A stretch of 64,000 nt of DNA from Leishmania martiniquensis (GCF_017916325.1 NC_090170.1:1895501-1959500); one strand, 5' to 3'; numbered from the stretch's first letter, positions 11,101 to 22,871 are shown. A program made the numbers and translations. Notes: generated by a model not told the origin, from the sequence alone.

Positions 11101-14100
11101 CGAGAATCCCTTTGCCCCTCGCCTTTCCCTTTCCTTTCGCCTCGCGTTTTTTTTTTGCCACATGACGTCCCTCTCCTCCGCTCGAAGAAACGGAAAAAAA
11201 GGAAGCACGAGTGAGAGCAAGCGTGCACGCATCCAACGGCAGGTATATATGCACCAGCAGACGATAGACTAGAAGCTCGCCAAAAGTAACACCAGTGAAC
11301 AGACAACCGCATCTGCGATTTCTTTCAATTCTGTGATGCCTTTTGTCTTTTCTTGTACCTTTATGCACACACACACACACACATACTACACTCTTGGTAT
11401 ATCCCTCGCTCCTTTTTTATTTTTTTTGTTAGTTTCATCTCCATTCAGGCAGGGCGTGCATATTCCCAAGCACCCTCATTTGACAGAGGAGGACTGTTCA
11501 TATAGAAAGATGATGAAATCGTAAGCGAACGAATCTGGTGATGCAGAGCTACGGGGTAGTCTTACTCGCTTGCTGGCTTGCATCGATGACTCGCCTCTCC
11601 TGCCCACTCCTCCTCTCAACTTTAGTGCTGCGTCGCCTTCAGCGCGTTGGTATTCCCTCGCTCAGCGTTTGCTTGTGACTGCCGCGATTCTGTATACGCG
11701 TCTTCCTTTTCGGCACTACTGGCGGGTATTTTTTTTTTGCTTTCAGCGGACTTGCCGTGCATCATCTGCTTTTGGTGAGCGTTTATATACACACCCAGGG
11801 ACTCTTTTCTCTTTCGCACTTACGCCCTGGGCCTCGTGTGTGTTTGTGTCTGTGTGCCTGTGCCCGTGTGTAGGCGTCCACAAGTCCATGTCGTGAATTC
11901 ATCCACGTCTGCCATGGCGCTGACATCGGTCTTCTCCCATTTTTATCTCTCTTCGTGTTCACGTATTCCCGCCCCCCCTCCACACACACTTTTTCTCCTT
12001 TTGGTGCGTTTGTGACTGCACTCTTTGTTTCTTAGTTCTTTGACAAGCGTACATGGGCGAGTTCACCTTTCTTGCAGCACCTTTTTTCCCCCTTCGTGTC
12101 CTTCTTTGCAGAAGATAGTGCCCACCTCGTTTTCTCTGAGGATTGGGACGAAGCGTGTTCCTCTCAGGAACAGAAGCCTTTCCCTACCCGACCTCCGCCT
12201 CCCCTCACATATTGTCACGCTTGGTGGGCTTCGTTTTGAACGTCCGACCACTTTTGGTGTGTTCGCAGCCACTACTGTTATTACAACCTGTATCCTTTCG
12301 CGTATTTTCAGTTATGCCATTCATATTTATTTATTATTTCGGCTTATCATCCCTCTCCCGGTTCTTTGTCCACACAGTATTCTTTCTCTTTTTTTCCCTA
12401 CGCACATTTTCTCCTCTTCTGCCTTCTCTCCTTCACATTCACGTCCTCTTCTGTGAGAATGGCTTCAGCTTCTCTCTCTCTTTCTTCTTTGCCTTTTTTC
12501 TTTTCATGTCGCTGTTCACGTCCCTCTTTTTTTTTCGAGGGGTTTTCTTTGATTATCTCATGAAAGTGTAGTGGTGGTTTTTTGGGGGGGCTTTCCATTG
12601 TATCTTTGCTTCACGCCCCTCCTCACCACCCACCAACCCCCTTCCCCCCTTTTTGAGGTTTGGCTCGCTTCGCCCCCTTTACTCTTTCGAAGTTTCTGTG
12701 CGTTCACGCGCATGTAGGTGCGCGTCTGTGTGTTTCTTCTTCGATGTACTATCACTCTCTTCGGTCTCTTTCTTTTCTTCACTCTCTCAATGTCTTGCTG
12801 TATGCTCTCGCTACATACGTGTGCCCCTCCCCTCTCTACCCATGCTTCTTCTCCCTCTCTTCCATTCAAGGAAGTCGGGCTCTCCGACGGTCCAGAAACA
12901 AAAATTCATCTTCCCCCTTCTCCTCTTTATCTATGATATGCTATTTTTCATGGTATTTATTCTTTTTTCCCCTTCCTTTTTCCCCTTTTAGCGTCGATTT
13001 CGTTGCATCGCTCTTCGGTTCATATGCCTCCCTGCGCAGACGGTTTATTCCGTGCACCTCTCCTCCCCCCTCCCCCGACTTTCTCTTACAACTGTCCTTT
13101 TTTTCGGTCTGCACTTCCTTTCTCCATCCCACACGTTTCTTTTCCCTTTCATCGTTTCTCTGCAGATATTCTGTGCTCAAAGTGGATGGCTATTCTCTCT
13201 GCTGCTGCTGCTGCTTCGGCAGCGCTGCAATCTACCAAAACACATTACGAAGCATGCGCATGTGTCGGTGAGGGCCCATCCACGCCGATCAGAAAAGGAG
13301 TGGGGGCCATCTTCTGCTCGCTCCGTTTTTCCTTTTGTGGCTTCGTCGGCCTTTACTTGGCTGACCGTTTCTCACGACCACCTCTCTCTCTCTCGTGTCG
13401 CTGCATTGTCGTTGCCTTCTCGGTGCCGTACAACCGCCCCGATATCCTCTCCTTATGATGTGCGAACAGGTGTACCGCCACACTTCTCGCACATCCACGC
13501 AGTGGGCGCGCGCGAGAAGCGGTCCACCGACGCAGGTGCTCCGCAACTGTTACAGACGGAAGAGCGCGGCACGCAAGGCGCGGCCTCACGAACACGACGG
13601 CGGAAGGAACGCGGCAGAAAGGAGGAAGGGCGTGGACGCAGATGCGCAGAAAAAAGGGATGATGAGGGATGGGTGTGTCCCTCAAAGAAATGCTTGAAGG
13701 CATCCTTCACCACGCGCCCATGCGCACAAACACACACACAAAATTGGGGCATCTCACTCTTATTCGTATGAACAAAAAGCAGCGAAAAGGTGCCTGCCAC
13801 TAATTTCTGCACGCGCTCTCTCTGCTTTTCCTTGACGTACGTGGCGGCTACGTCTGCTCACATACATCTTCTTCGTGTGGCTTCTCTCGTTAACGTAACG
13901 AGTCTCCCAGCTCTGCGGCGTTTTCTTGTTGTTTTTGGTGTGCTTCTACCCTCTTATCGCCCTCCATTACCGATCTCCTGCATTCGTTTCGTAACTCTTG
14001 TGGATTGGCGACGCACTGATGTAAAAAATAAAAAAGAGTACGCGCTGGCTTCTCCGAGTGCGTGCGAATGTGTGTTTGTTCCCGTGACGCGTCGCCGCCC

Positions 14101-14265
14101 TCCGCTCACACCACCAACGACATCTTCCCCCCTCCATTTTCAGTATTTATGCTCACTGCCCCCCGCCTCTTTGAAGCTTCTTCCTTGTTGATAAACTCTC
14201 CGCCTTTTAGTATCCTCTCCGCTGTATGCTTTTCCAGACCAATCGTGCTCGCGATGGACCCGCGT
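8111..14265. other. Gene-poor intergenic DNA, part 1 (6.2 kb)
   Basis: No supported gene. The + strand is strongly T/C-rich with many T runs of 7-10; ORFs up to about 240 aa are Phe/Ser/Leu/Pro-rich on + and Lys/Glu/Arg-rich on -, typical of skewed non-coding sequence. A minor GC-richer patch at about 13450-13720 carries a cysteine-containing minus frame (see findings). A (CA)n tract lies at 11366-11383. The 3' UTR of the PSP1 gene should lie at the left end. Confidence 0.6.
11366..11383 (+). repeat. (CA)n microsatellite
   Basis: A run of about nine CA units inside the gene-poor block. Confidence 0.9.
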
Positions 14266-15128
14266 GCCCCCACAGTGTCAGAGGAGGACCTGTCTTTGCG
14301 GTCTGCGCTGGCGCGCTCGTCTTGCAGACGGCGGCGCGCTCATCCCGGCGCCCAGGAAGCTCGACGCAGACGCGCACCTCAGTCGGCCAGCAGCGGACAT
14401 CCGATACGATCGCTGCGCCCCGTGCTCACCTCCACAGGGCCAAGTCTGGATGGCCCGAGCGTGCATGCGCGCCCCCCACCTCTCCTCTTCATTGTGGTGA
14501 GCTCGCGGAGAGCGGTGCACCACGCAGGACTCGGGCCTCGGCGCACCTTCATGGTCAGCGACCTCGCCCTCCTCACGCCCTCCACTGGCGCGGCGGGCAC
14601 GCAGGCCGTTTCGCGCCTCGTCCTCTGCGTGGCAGAGCACCGGGCACTGCGGTCACTTCATAGAGCCGAGTGTCCCCTGCCCTGAAGAGAAGCGAGGGCG
14701 CAGCGCGCACCTCCTTGGGAGAGGGTCGCCTCTCCGCCCCCTCAGAGCGGACCCCCGCTCAGGGCGCTCGGCACCGGCGCTGCCGCGGTGGATGGGTGAC
14801 ACGATGGCTCGCGTCAGGCGTCAGGCCAGCGCCACCACGCACTACCTGCGGGGCTGACGGCGCCGCCTCTTCGTCCCTCGAATCCGGCCCTGAAGGCTGC
14901 CTGCGTGAGCCCGAGCGTGCCGCCCTCCCCCGTGCCCGTCGGGCGGCAAGCACGGAGCATGTGTGCAAAGGCGGGCGGCGAGGAGGTGCGCAGAGGGCCC
15001 GCATGGCGCACGCCCACTGGCGTGACGGCGGGAGACCTCGCGCACAGACGACCACGATGCAGTCGCCGTGCGGCCGGGGCAGCTGGCTGCGCTGCGGTCG
15101 TGCGCGCATACTTTAGCCGACGCATTGG
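14266..15128 (-). repeat. Repeat A, copy 2 (inverted relative to copy 1)
   Basis: This is the reverse complement of 4860-5722 over 863 bp with no indel, and no mismatch was noticed while reading. The flanks differ from those of copy 1: a T/C-rich intergenic stretch on the left and a purine-richer stretch on the right. The sharp edges show it was inserted or copied into this gap. The absence of divergence, in DNA that appears non-coding, points to recent duplication or continuing gene conversion. Confidence 0.9.
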
Positions 15129-17545
15129 CGGAAGGGAGACCAAAAAAGAAGCGATTCATACGGGATTAGCAGATTTCGTACACTGTTGAAAACGTTTTGC
15201 AGTAAGTGTTTTATCAGTGCTCGCGGCGAAGGGTGGATGGTGTCTTGGTCGAATGAAGGTAGCTCCACCAGGGATGGTGGTCGGGGGTGTGGGCAGTCAT
15301 GGCAGACCTTTCCCGCGAATACGAAGATCGTGTTGCGCTACTTCATCGACGCCACCTTCTGTTGGTCCTATTCATGTGCTCTCCTTCGCAGTACAGCGTG
15401 GATTCAGGGCGCTGTGAGAGGGCTCGGTATTGTAAGGCTGTGCGTTGGTGGAAGGATTAAATGCACCGCCAGAGTCGGTCCTGAGACGGGGGAGTTAGCG
15501 TCTGGCGAACTGTTTTGGTGGAGGGATGTTCAGCGAGGCGCAAAGGGGAGCAACCTCCCCCTCTGAACTTCTGCGAGAGCTAAGCCGATGACAGCGGAGT
15601 GGATGATCTGAGGCTACCGATCCTGTACGAGCAAGACTTTTTGACGCATAAGAAAGAGGAAGGAGGAGAGGCCCCCAGCGGAAAAGGGAAATCTCAATGA
15701 AGGAGTCCAACGCGGCAGCTCCTCTTCTGTTTTCTCATGGAAGCCCTTCTCATATGCAGAACGGAAAATGGCGGAGTGGAAGCTCAGCCTTAAAAGCAGA
15801 GAGCATCGCTGGCACGTCTCCGTTCCTTTTTTTTTGCTTGTGGGGATGCTTCTCTCTCTTGTTTAGCATTACATCTCGTGGTGTGCACCGAAGACTTTAG
15901 GTACGTGTGCCTGAATAGGAAGGAGACGGGCAGGCCAGTTTGTGTAGTCGTTCATCATGAGTTGTGCGCCGGATGTTTCAAGCAGCCGCGCTACTGTTCC
16001 CAGAAACCTTTCGTACGCAACTCCGCTGCTTATCATCTTCTGCTCTTGCGGTCACGGCTTATTCGCTTACTGTTGGGGGTTTCCGGCAATGCTTTCTCTG
16101 TTCCGCTGCCTTCGAACACTTTAGTCTGCGGTTCCTTTTTTTCTGTTTTTGTTATATATATTTTTTTCTTCCCTCTATGGTGCCGCTGGTCTTCGCTCGC
16201 TTTTGATGGTGGCCGGCGACGGAGAGGCGGCGTCGATGATGGGAGGGCATGGACGACCAAAGAGGGGGGGAAGGGGTCATGTTCGCACGACGAGCAAATG
16301 TTTGCACCGGCACGCTCACATTCTTTCCGAGGAGAACCTCCAGGAATGCGGAAAAAAGAAAAAAGAAGACGCTGAAAAAAAACAGGAAACACTTTTCTTC
16401 TATTGATGGAAAGAAAGACACCAAAGCATTTTTTTTCGCGGCTCCCGTTGGTCTCTCTCTTTCTGTGTGTGTTCATGCGTGGTGCTGTACAAACGGGCTC
16501 ACGTGCTATCATGACTCGTATGGTTTCTCCTTCGGCCTTCTGCAGTCCCCCTTTTCCGTCTCTCTTTTTTTTCACCCACTGCCCTCCTCTCCCTCCACAG
16601 ACCAGACGTGCAGAAGGGAGTGAGAAGGGAGCGCAGCGAAGCAGCACGCCGAAGCGTAGCAAAGCGCGCGCTATGCCACCTGATGCGCTCTTTCCTTCTC
16701 CTCGCGCCTCTCCCCTTCTCTCCAAATCTCCTCCCACGCGCGCTCTCGAGCCGGTCTTGGTGGGTTTCTTTGTGAAGAAAAGAAAAACGATGCCTTTTGC
16801 GGCTCTCGTGACATCCCGATCGCTTTTCGTTCGTGTGTGTGCGTCTCTTCCTCGAGACCCTTTTCCGCCTCGCTTACATCGTTTCTCTCATTGAATTTTG
16901 TTTACCCCCTTTTTTACCCTCTTTTTTTACCTTTCTGCTTTACCGGAGCGTAACACCCGTTTTATTTTTACGTGCGCGCACTACTTCTCGACCCCTTCAG
17001 TGTATTTTTGCTGTATCACGCGCTGCTCTTCTATTCGCCGGCGCTGTGTCGCACACACTTACATTAACACACAAAAAAAGGCGGAACATACTACAGACAC
17101 ACACACAAAAAAAAGAAAACAGATCGGCCGCAGGTGTTGTGGAGACGCGTAGGGCTGGACGACGCTTACATCGTTAAGGAATCAGTGTGGGTGGGTGGTT
17201 GGTGGTGGTGGGGGAGGGCGTAACAAGAAGACCATGCTTCTCTTCCAAGCATCGCACACGTGGAAGGAGGAAAAAGAAACGTGAATGAACGCAAGAGAGC
17301 ACTGTGTGACTCTCAGCTGCATCGCTTTGTTTCGCCTGAAAGCTTTGCTCGTTCAAGTCAGGACTAAAGAAACTGAGAACAATGCTAAAGAACGAACGCT
17401 TGGATTTTTTTTACATGCCCTTTTTGCCCCTCGGCGCCACAAGTTTACCACCTATCACCCACTTACCTCTCCTACCCTCAGCGTGTAAGGGGGGTTGCGC
17501 GGCAGCAATCTGCGTGAACTGGGCTTTATCTCTCTATCTATCTCT

Positions 17546-17566
17546 GTGCGTGTGTGTGTGTGTGTG
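17546..17566 (+). repeat. (TG)n microsatellite
   Basis: About ten TG units in the gene-poor block, followed immediately by CAG. Confidence 0.85.
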
Positions 17567-18460
17567 CAGCTGTATCTCATTTTTTTTGCCCTGACGTCTC
17601 GGTGCTGCTGCACATGCCACAGCAAGGAGAGGGCAACCCATGTCGAACGCGGCCCCGAGGGAGGCGATGTAGGGCGTACGTTCTGTTTCCTTTTTTTGTT
17701 TTTGATTGCCTTCATGTGGCACTCGCGCCTCTCTCCCTCCCTCCCTCTCCCTTTTTTCCCGATCGTTTGCCTTGTCTACGCGCGTTTCGTGTGTGCCTCT
17801 GCCAAGTACTCTCTCTCTCTCACTCGCGCCCCCTCTTCCGGCCCCCGTGAGAGGAAACAAAAGGGGGAGGAGTAGAAGTACCGGAAAAGCGCTGTCGCTT
17901 ACCTTTTCTGCGGCTTCTCATGAGAAGGAAACAGAAAGGTGTGGAACAAACGCGTTCACAAGTCCGCTTGCCCCCTTGACTATGGGGACGGCATGGCGTA
18001 TCATTAGCAGACGGGAGCATAGAAGGTCGTCCTGCTCCCCTTCAGGCGAAGGCACGGATCAAGAGGTGGTTGGGCAGGGTGGCAACTGCAGCTTAATCGA
18101 CCCTGCCGGCACCCGAAGTGTAACCTGGAGGGCTATTGCACCGTGATACATGGCTGTCTTGCAGTCAGTTCTTCGCCGAAGAATGCCTGCCCCCGAGACT
18201 CGGTCAAAAGGCGATGCCGCCTCTCATGGGAGCCCCGTCGCCCAGCAGCCGGAGCATCGCGGCTACTGCCTCACTGAGTTTCCTCCAGCCCTCTCTACCT
18301 TCTCCCTTCCTCCACTGCCCTTCTCTCGTTCTGCACTCCGACACTGATTCTCGCCGCCGCCCCCTCCCCCTATGCACTTTTTTTGCCTTTGCCTCTACCC
18401 CTACGCACATGGCTTGCTGCGTCTAACATCTTACCTCACTGGAAAGCGTCGCTTCCGTTA

Positions 18461-18480
18461 AATATATATACATATATATT
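18461..18480. repeat. AT-rich near-palindrome
   Basis: A 20-bp alternating A/T block that is its own reverse complement apart from the central AC. It is conspicuous in otherwise C/T-rich DNA. Confidence 0.7.
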
Positions 18481-18534
18481 ATGAAAGCCGAGCCGGAGGC
18501 GTAGCGAGAGGCCTGCCGTTCCGATTGAAACATT

Positions 18535-18556
18535 TCACACACACACACACACACTT
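18535..18556 (+). repeat. (CA)n microsatellite
   Basis: About ten CA units 55 bp downstream of the AT near-palindrome. Confidence 0.9.
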
Positions 18557-19030
18557 TTTTTCCCTCCTTTCGATCCTTCACTTCGCCTGTTGAGTTCCGT
18601 AGTGTTTCTTCTTGACATTTCTCATACAATCGCCATAAATCTTTTCGCCATTACCCTCCCCCATTCTCCAACTCGCTTCCGCTTCTCGTCACACACACAC
18701 ACGCACACAGTGGGTGCGTTGCTCTTTTGGTTTTCCCTCCTCATTACCGTTTCCCGAGCTCACGCCTTTACGTTGGTCTCAGTTCACACCAAGAGGACTG
18801 AGGCAAAGCTGTCTAGTTTTGACGCCTTCGTGTCATCTGTCTCGCGTACCGCAGGAGGCGACGCTGCTGCCAGAAAGCGAGATTCGGAGACAGAGGCCTA
18901 CTAGTGAGTCACGTGATTGGTGCCACGACGACCTCGTCCTCCCTCGCTCCTAGCGTTCTGCTCATGCTGGCCTCTCGCTCTCTCTCTTTGCCCTGACTAT
19001 TCTGTGCCGTTGTATGCTGTTTCGGGTCGC

Positions 19031-19032
19031 AG
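19031..19032 (+). promoter_or_regulatory. Predicted spliced-leader acceptor for the MOK-type kinase
   Basis: The C/T-rich run at about 18970-18994 is followed by CAG at 19030-19032, leaving a 5' UTR of about 112 nt before the ATG at 19144. Confidence 0.45.
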
Positions 19033-19143
19033 CCTCACAGCTCAGCCCCATCTCGGCGGTTCTGCCTTGTTTGTCTCCTCCGCTGACTTCTCCCCCCTCC
19101 GTTTCCACGTGTCTACCCTGGCAAAGCGCCGCGCAGGCGAGCG

Positions 19144-20322
19144 ATGCAAAAATATCAAATCTTAGGCAAAAAGGGCGAGGGCACGTTTAGCGAGGTGCTT
19201 CGCGCGCAGGACATCAAGACGCAGCAGTATGTAGCGATCAAGTGCATGAAGAAGGCGTTCAAGTCAAAGGAGCAGGTAAACCGCCTGCGTGAGATTCAAG
19301 CTGTCCGGCGCCTGCAGCCGCATCCGAACATCTTGGACCTTGTAGAGGTCCTCTTTGACCGCAGCACCGGGCGCCTTGCGCTGGTCTTGGAGCTAATGGA
19401 TATGAATCTCTACGAGCTCATCAAAGGGCGGAAGCAGTACCTGGGGGAGGAGAAGGTGCGGTCCTACATGTATCAGCTGCTGAAAGGGCTCGATCACGCT
19501 CACCGAATCGGTGTCTTCCACCGTGATATCAAACCTGAAAACCTCCTCATCGACGCCGAGGGGCATCTCAAGATTGCCGACTTCGGCTCTTGCAAGGGCG
19601 TCTACTCGAAGCTGCCGCTCACGGAGTACATCTCGACGCGGTGGTACCGCGCCCCGGAGTGCCTTCTGACGGATGGCTATTACAGCTACAAGATGGATTT
19701 GTGGAGCGCGGGGTGCGTTTTCTTCGAGATTATTGCCCTTTTCCCGCTCTTTCCTGGGAGTAATGAGCTGGACCAGGTGCATCGCATCCACAACGTCCTC
19801 GGTACCCCGCCGGCCGAGATTCTCGACCGCTTGAAGAAGTTCGGCACACATATGGACTACGACTTTCCCAAGAAGCAGGGCACTGGCCTGGCGAAGCTGC
19901 TGCCACACATTTCTGCGGACGCCTTAGATTTGATGACGAAGTTGCTCACATACGACGAGGAGCAGCGCTGCACGGCAAAGGAGGCACTGCGGCACGCCTA
20001 CTTTAGCAAGCTGCGCGAAGCTGACAAGAAGAGTCACCGCCTTAAGCACAGTGCCGGCCATAGCAGGTCAGCGACTATCGCAGACGACGCACGTACCTCT
20101 ATCGTTCTCGGCAGTAGCCCTCGAAAAACCGCACACGGGATGCCCTCGCTGAGTAGCACGCTTACGGCAAGTCGAAAGCTGCCAGTGATCGACGGGGTGT
20201 CACCAACGAAGTCCTGCACGTTTGCCTCCAACCTTAGTGCTCTGCACCAAGTGCACGGAGCTGTGTCGACCTCAGCCTCGGGTGAGGACTTGAGCGCGCA
20301 GAGCCTACCAAAACTGACATAG
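19144..20322 (+). CDS. CMGC/RCK-family Ser/Thr protein kinase, MOK/LF4 type
   Basis: A 392-aa kinase with every catalytic element: glycine loop GEGTFSEV (11-18), VAIK lysine K33, HRDIKPEN (D128), DFG (146-148), an activation loop with a MAPK-like TEY (T160/Y162) followed by ISTRWYRAPE, and DLWSAGCVFFEI. ELMDMNLYELIKGR and DFGSCKGVYSK are typical of the MOK branch of the RCK family rather than ERK or CDK kinases. The catalytic domain ends near residue 288. The remaining 100 residues are Ser/Thr-rich and unstructured, with several SP-type sites. Chlamydomonas LF4, a MOK kinase, limits flagellar length; a similar role in this flagellate is inferred, not shown. The start is the first in-frame ATG and leaves a complete N-lobe. 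Confidence 0.93.
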   Translation: MQKYQILGKKGEGTFSEVLRAQDIKTQQYVAIKCMKKAFKSKEQVNRLREIQAVRRLQPHPNILDLVEVLFDRSTGRLALVLELMDMNLYELIKGRKQYLGEEKVRSYMYQLLKGLDHAHRIGVFHRDIKPENLLIDAEGHLKIADFGSCKGVYSKLPLTEYISTRWYRAPECLLTDGYYSYKMDLWSAGCVFFEIIALFPLFPGSNELDQVHRIHNVLGTPPAEILDRLKKFGTHMDYDFPKKQGTGLAKLLPHISADALDLMTKLLTYDEEQRCTAKEALRHAYFSKLREADKKSHRLKHSAGHSRSATIADDARTSIVLGSSPRKTAHGMPSLSSTLTASRKLPVIDGVSPTKSCTFASNLSALHQVHGAVSTSASGEDLSAQSLPKLT

Positions 20323-22316
20323 GGGCACCGGCCTCGGCCGGTGGGGTGTGGACGTTTGCCGTGTCTTCTGTACATTTTTTTTGCAGGGCTGGTGTTTGAG
20401 CAAAGGTGTATATAACCGTCTTTGCACTTCAGTTCGCCGGCATCCTTTTGCCCTTTCCTTGCCTCTTGCGGCGCGGCACAGTAAATCACACGCTTTCGCT
20501 AGCTCTTGATATTTACTACCTCCCTGTACACGCCCTCCCCTGGCCCTGCTGTGCTGCTCTACGTCACGTGCGGAAAGGATCGACTAGAAACTATGGCTTG
20601 ACCCACGTCCGTTGTATTCTTGTATCTCAGCCACCGGTACCACGTTATACCAAGACGGCATATTTCCTGAAAAGCAGAAAGCAACTAACCCGTGCATGAA
20701 GGCAAATGGTCTCAGTGAACTCGGCCCGTTACTGCTTGGTGCGCGAGCGCGGCATACGGGCACGCACGCACGCGCACACGCTTACTCCCCTCTATCGACC
20801 GTGATCCGAAGGAGGGGCGGAGGAGGAAGGCGTGGAACGGCAACGGACCGTGGGTGTGCACTCGTGTCTCGTGGTGCCTAGATGCTTTCTTTTCTTTCGT
20901 GTGCCGCGCGCTACAGCTGCGCCCTGTGGCGTTTTGTTCGATTTTTTCCTTACAATGGCCGCTGTGAGGTATCTTCTTCGTGGCACCCGTGGCGAAAGAG
21001 TAGAGTGTGTTCTCTCCACAAATGGTGACGGCTTAGACGCAGCGGCGTCGGTTTTTTTCTTCTTCAAAGCTTGTCACTCTAGAAGAGCAAAGATATGGTC
21101 GCCTCTCAGGGCCTCTGAAGGCGTTAGTGCGGAACCTCGACCTGAAGCCTGTATGCTCGTGCTGTATGTGGACCTCTGTGTGTATGTGTGTGCCTGTGTG
21201 GACTTGTTTCCGCCTGCTGCATCACTGGTAGGCCCTCTCTCTCTTCTTCCCCGCCCTCTCCTCCGCCGCTTTCCCCAACACACACTGACAGACAGACGCG
21301 GATACGCATATACACCAGAAAAGGTTCGTTTTCGCCCTCCCCCTTCCTCTCCCAGTGAATGCCTTAATGATTTTGCCATGAGAGGCCTCTCTTATCATTA
21401 ATTTTTTTCTGCTTGAGGCCGCTGGTGCGTTCTCGCCTTCTCTCTTCTCGTGCCAATATGTCTGTGCTTCCCTGAAAGGCGAATGGTGTGAGTGCTAAGC
21501 CGAGCCGCCGCATGCCAGGGAGGGCAGTGCCAGTGGACGGGAAGTTGCATGGGAATGGGTAGCTGAGAGGGTTGGGTGTGTGTGGTCTGTGGTACTTGGG
21601 CGATGAAGGCATCTTTTCCAACGGCTTTGGTTTCTCGTGCGCCGCAGCTCTGATGCGTTATCGCCCTGTGCTTCTCCCTTTCTCATTCGTCTGCGTCTGC
21701 TGTGCTCCACCAAGCAGGCGCCTTTTGAGGCCTCCTCACCGACGAGAGGGAGGGAGAAAGGGAGACAAAAACACACAACAGGTTTTTCGAGGGCTGCTTT
21801 GGTGCTCTTGCTCTTTTGTGTGTGTGTGTGTCTGCCTGTGCGCGCCTTTGAAAACGGTTTCATATACTCTCATTCTAGTTGAAGGGCGAGAGAGAGAGTA
21901 GGAAGATCAGCAAAGCGCTTTCTTCACGTGCGTCTGATTCTCTTTCGCCTTTCTTCCGTTATGTGGCCTTTTTTCTTTCGTTGTGGGTGCAATGCAGTTT
22001 GTGTGTCCTTCGCTTCTAACCCCGTCGCCGTTCCCCTCACCTCCCACTCTGCCTCGGCTCTGTTTACCTCTTTCTTTTTTTTCGTGTTCACTTCTCTCTT
22101 GCCGTTATCTCGTCAGTGGTGCTTGTGTGTGTGTTTCTCTTTCCATTCAGCTCAATCCTTTTTTTTTCTTTTCGCGTCGATATCTAATCCGCTGCTCTTA
22201 TCGACGAAGCGCTTTCTCTGTTCTTCTTTTTCCTCACGTGCTGAGTGTTATGCATTCCAATTCTTCTCTCCCACTTTTTCGGACGCTTACGCCCTTTTTT
22301 TTTTGATGGACGACAC
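20323..22316. other. Intergenic DNA 3' of the kinase, no gene seen
   Basis: About 2 kb, C/T-rich with GT/CA tracts (21830s, 22120s), expected to hold the long kinase 3' UTR. Only low-complexity ORFs are present. Confidence 0.6.
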
Positions 22317-22871
22317 CACACCTGCGTGCGTGGCGGCATCTGGGAGGTGCGCCGCCCCACTCTCTCCAGGCAGAGGGGGGAGGAGGCCGCACAGCCTTCT
22401 TGTTCTATGCGAGCGGCCGAGCTCCGCGTGCTGCGGCGACAGGGTCAAGCAGCTCCGGCGGATGGGAACGCAGAGCAGCGTGCGGCTGCTGATGTCGGCG
22501 GCCGGACCCTCGATGGCGGCGCGTCGGGGCGGCCTGCGACGGTGAAGACGCCTGTGCGGCGGGCATGACGGTGTGCGTGTGTGTGTGTGTGCCAGCGTCG
22601 CTCGATCGTGTCTCACCCTGCCTCCGCTGCCGGCCGACGTGTGGAGCGTGAGGCAGCCCTGGCGGGGGAGCGGGTGTGAGAGAGGGCGTGCGGCTCTGTG
22701 GCGGCGAGGGCTGGAGGCTGTTGTTGTGCTCAGATGATGGAGCCGCGCGGGTCGCTGTAACGGGTGTGGGCACGGCTGCTTCGCGCAGCACGAGTGCCCT
22801 GCGGCGGGCTGCATGGAGTGGAGCTGGGCCCCTCTTCCGTGGGAGAGGCGGATGCATGGAAATGCGAAAAA
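22317..22871 (+). repeat. Repeat B, copy 1 (555 bp, SIDER-like retroposon candidate)
   Basis: A GC-rich unit in T-rich intergenic DNA. It is shared with copies at 37608, 44770 and 48877, with constant offsets of +15291, +22453 and +26526 and so no indels. The core from 22354 to 22826 reads as identical in all four, including an internal (GT)n. This copy has the long 3' end (22827-22871), which closes in a short A run (5 A), as does copy 3. Size, intergenic location, gene-sense orientation, one 5'-truncated relative (copy 4) and the A run fit a SIDER-type short retroposon; membership was not verified by alignment. Open frames run through it on both strands but match nothing known. Confidence 0.88.

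Larger units (their letters stand above)
15129..19143. other. Gene-poor intergenic DNA, part 2 (4.0 kb)
   Basis: Between A2 and the kinase gene no convincing gene is seen. The first 800 bp are of mixed composition; the open frame at 15186-15566 begins at TTG and is not supported. The rest is T/C-rich with CA/GT tracts. An AT-rich near-palindrome lies at 18461-18480. A GC-richer island at about 17880-18300 contains a 65-codon ATG-initiated ORF at 18150-18347 that is too weak to call. The right end should include the 5' UTR of the kinase gene. Confidence 0.6.

Noticed and set aside
15186..15566. 126-aa frame right after repeat A2
   Set aside because: It begins at TTG with no in-frame ATG near the start. 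Composition is not clearly coding and no motif is seen.
22287..22814. 175-aa minus-strand frame through repeat B, present in all copies
   Set aside because: It is conserved only because the repeat itself is identical. It runs antisense to the cluster, is rich in Arg/His/Pro/Ser as any GC-rich frame would be, and shows no domain.
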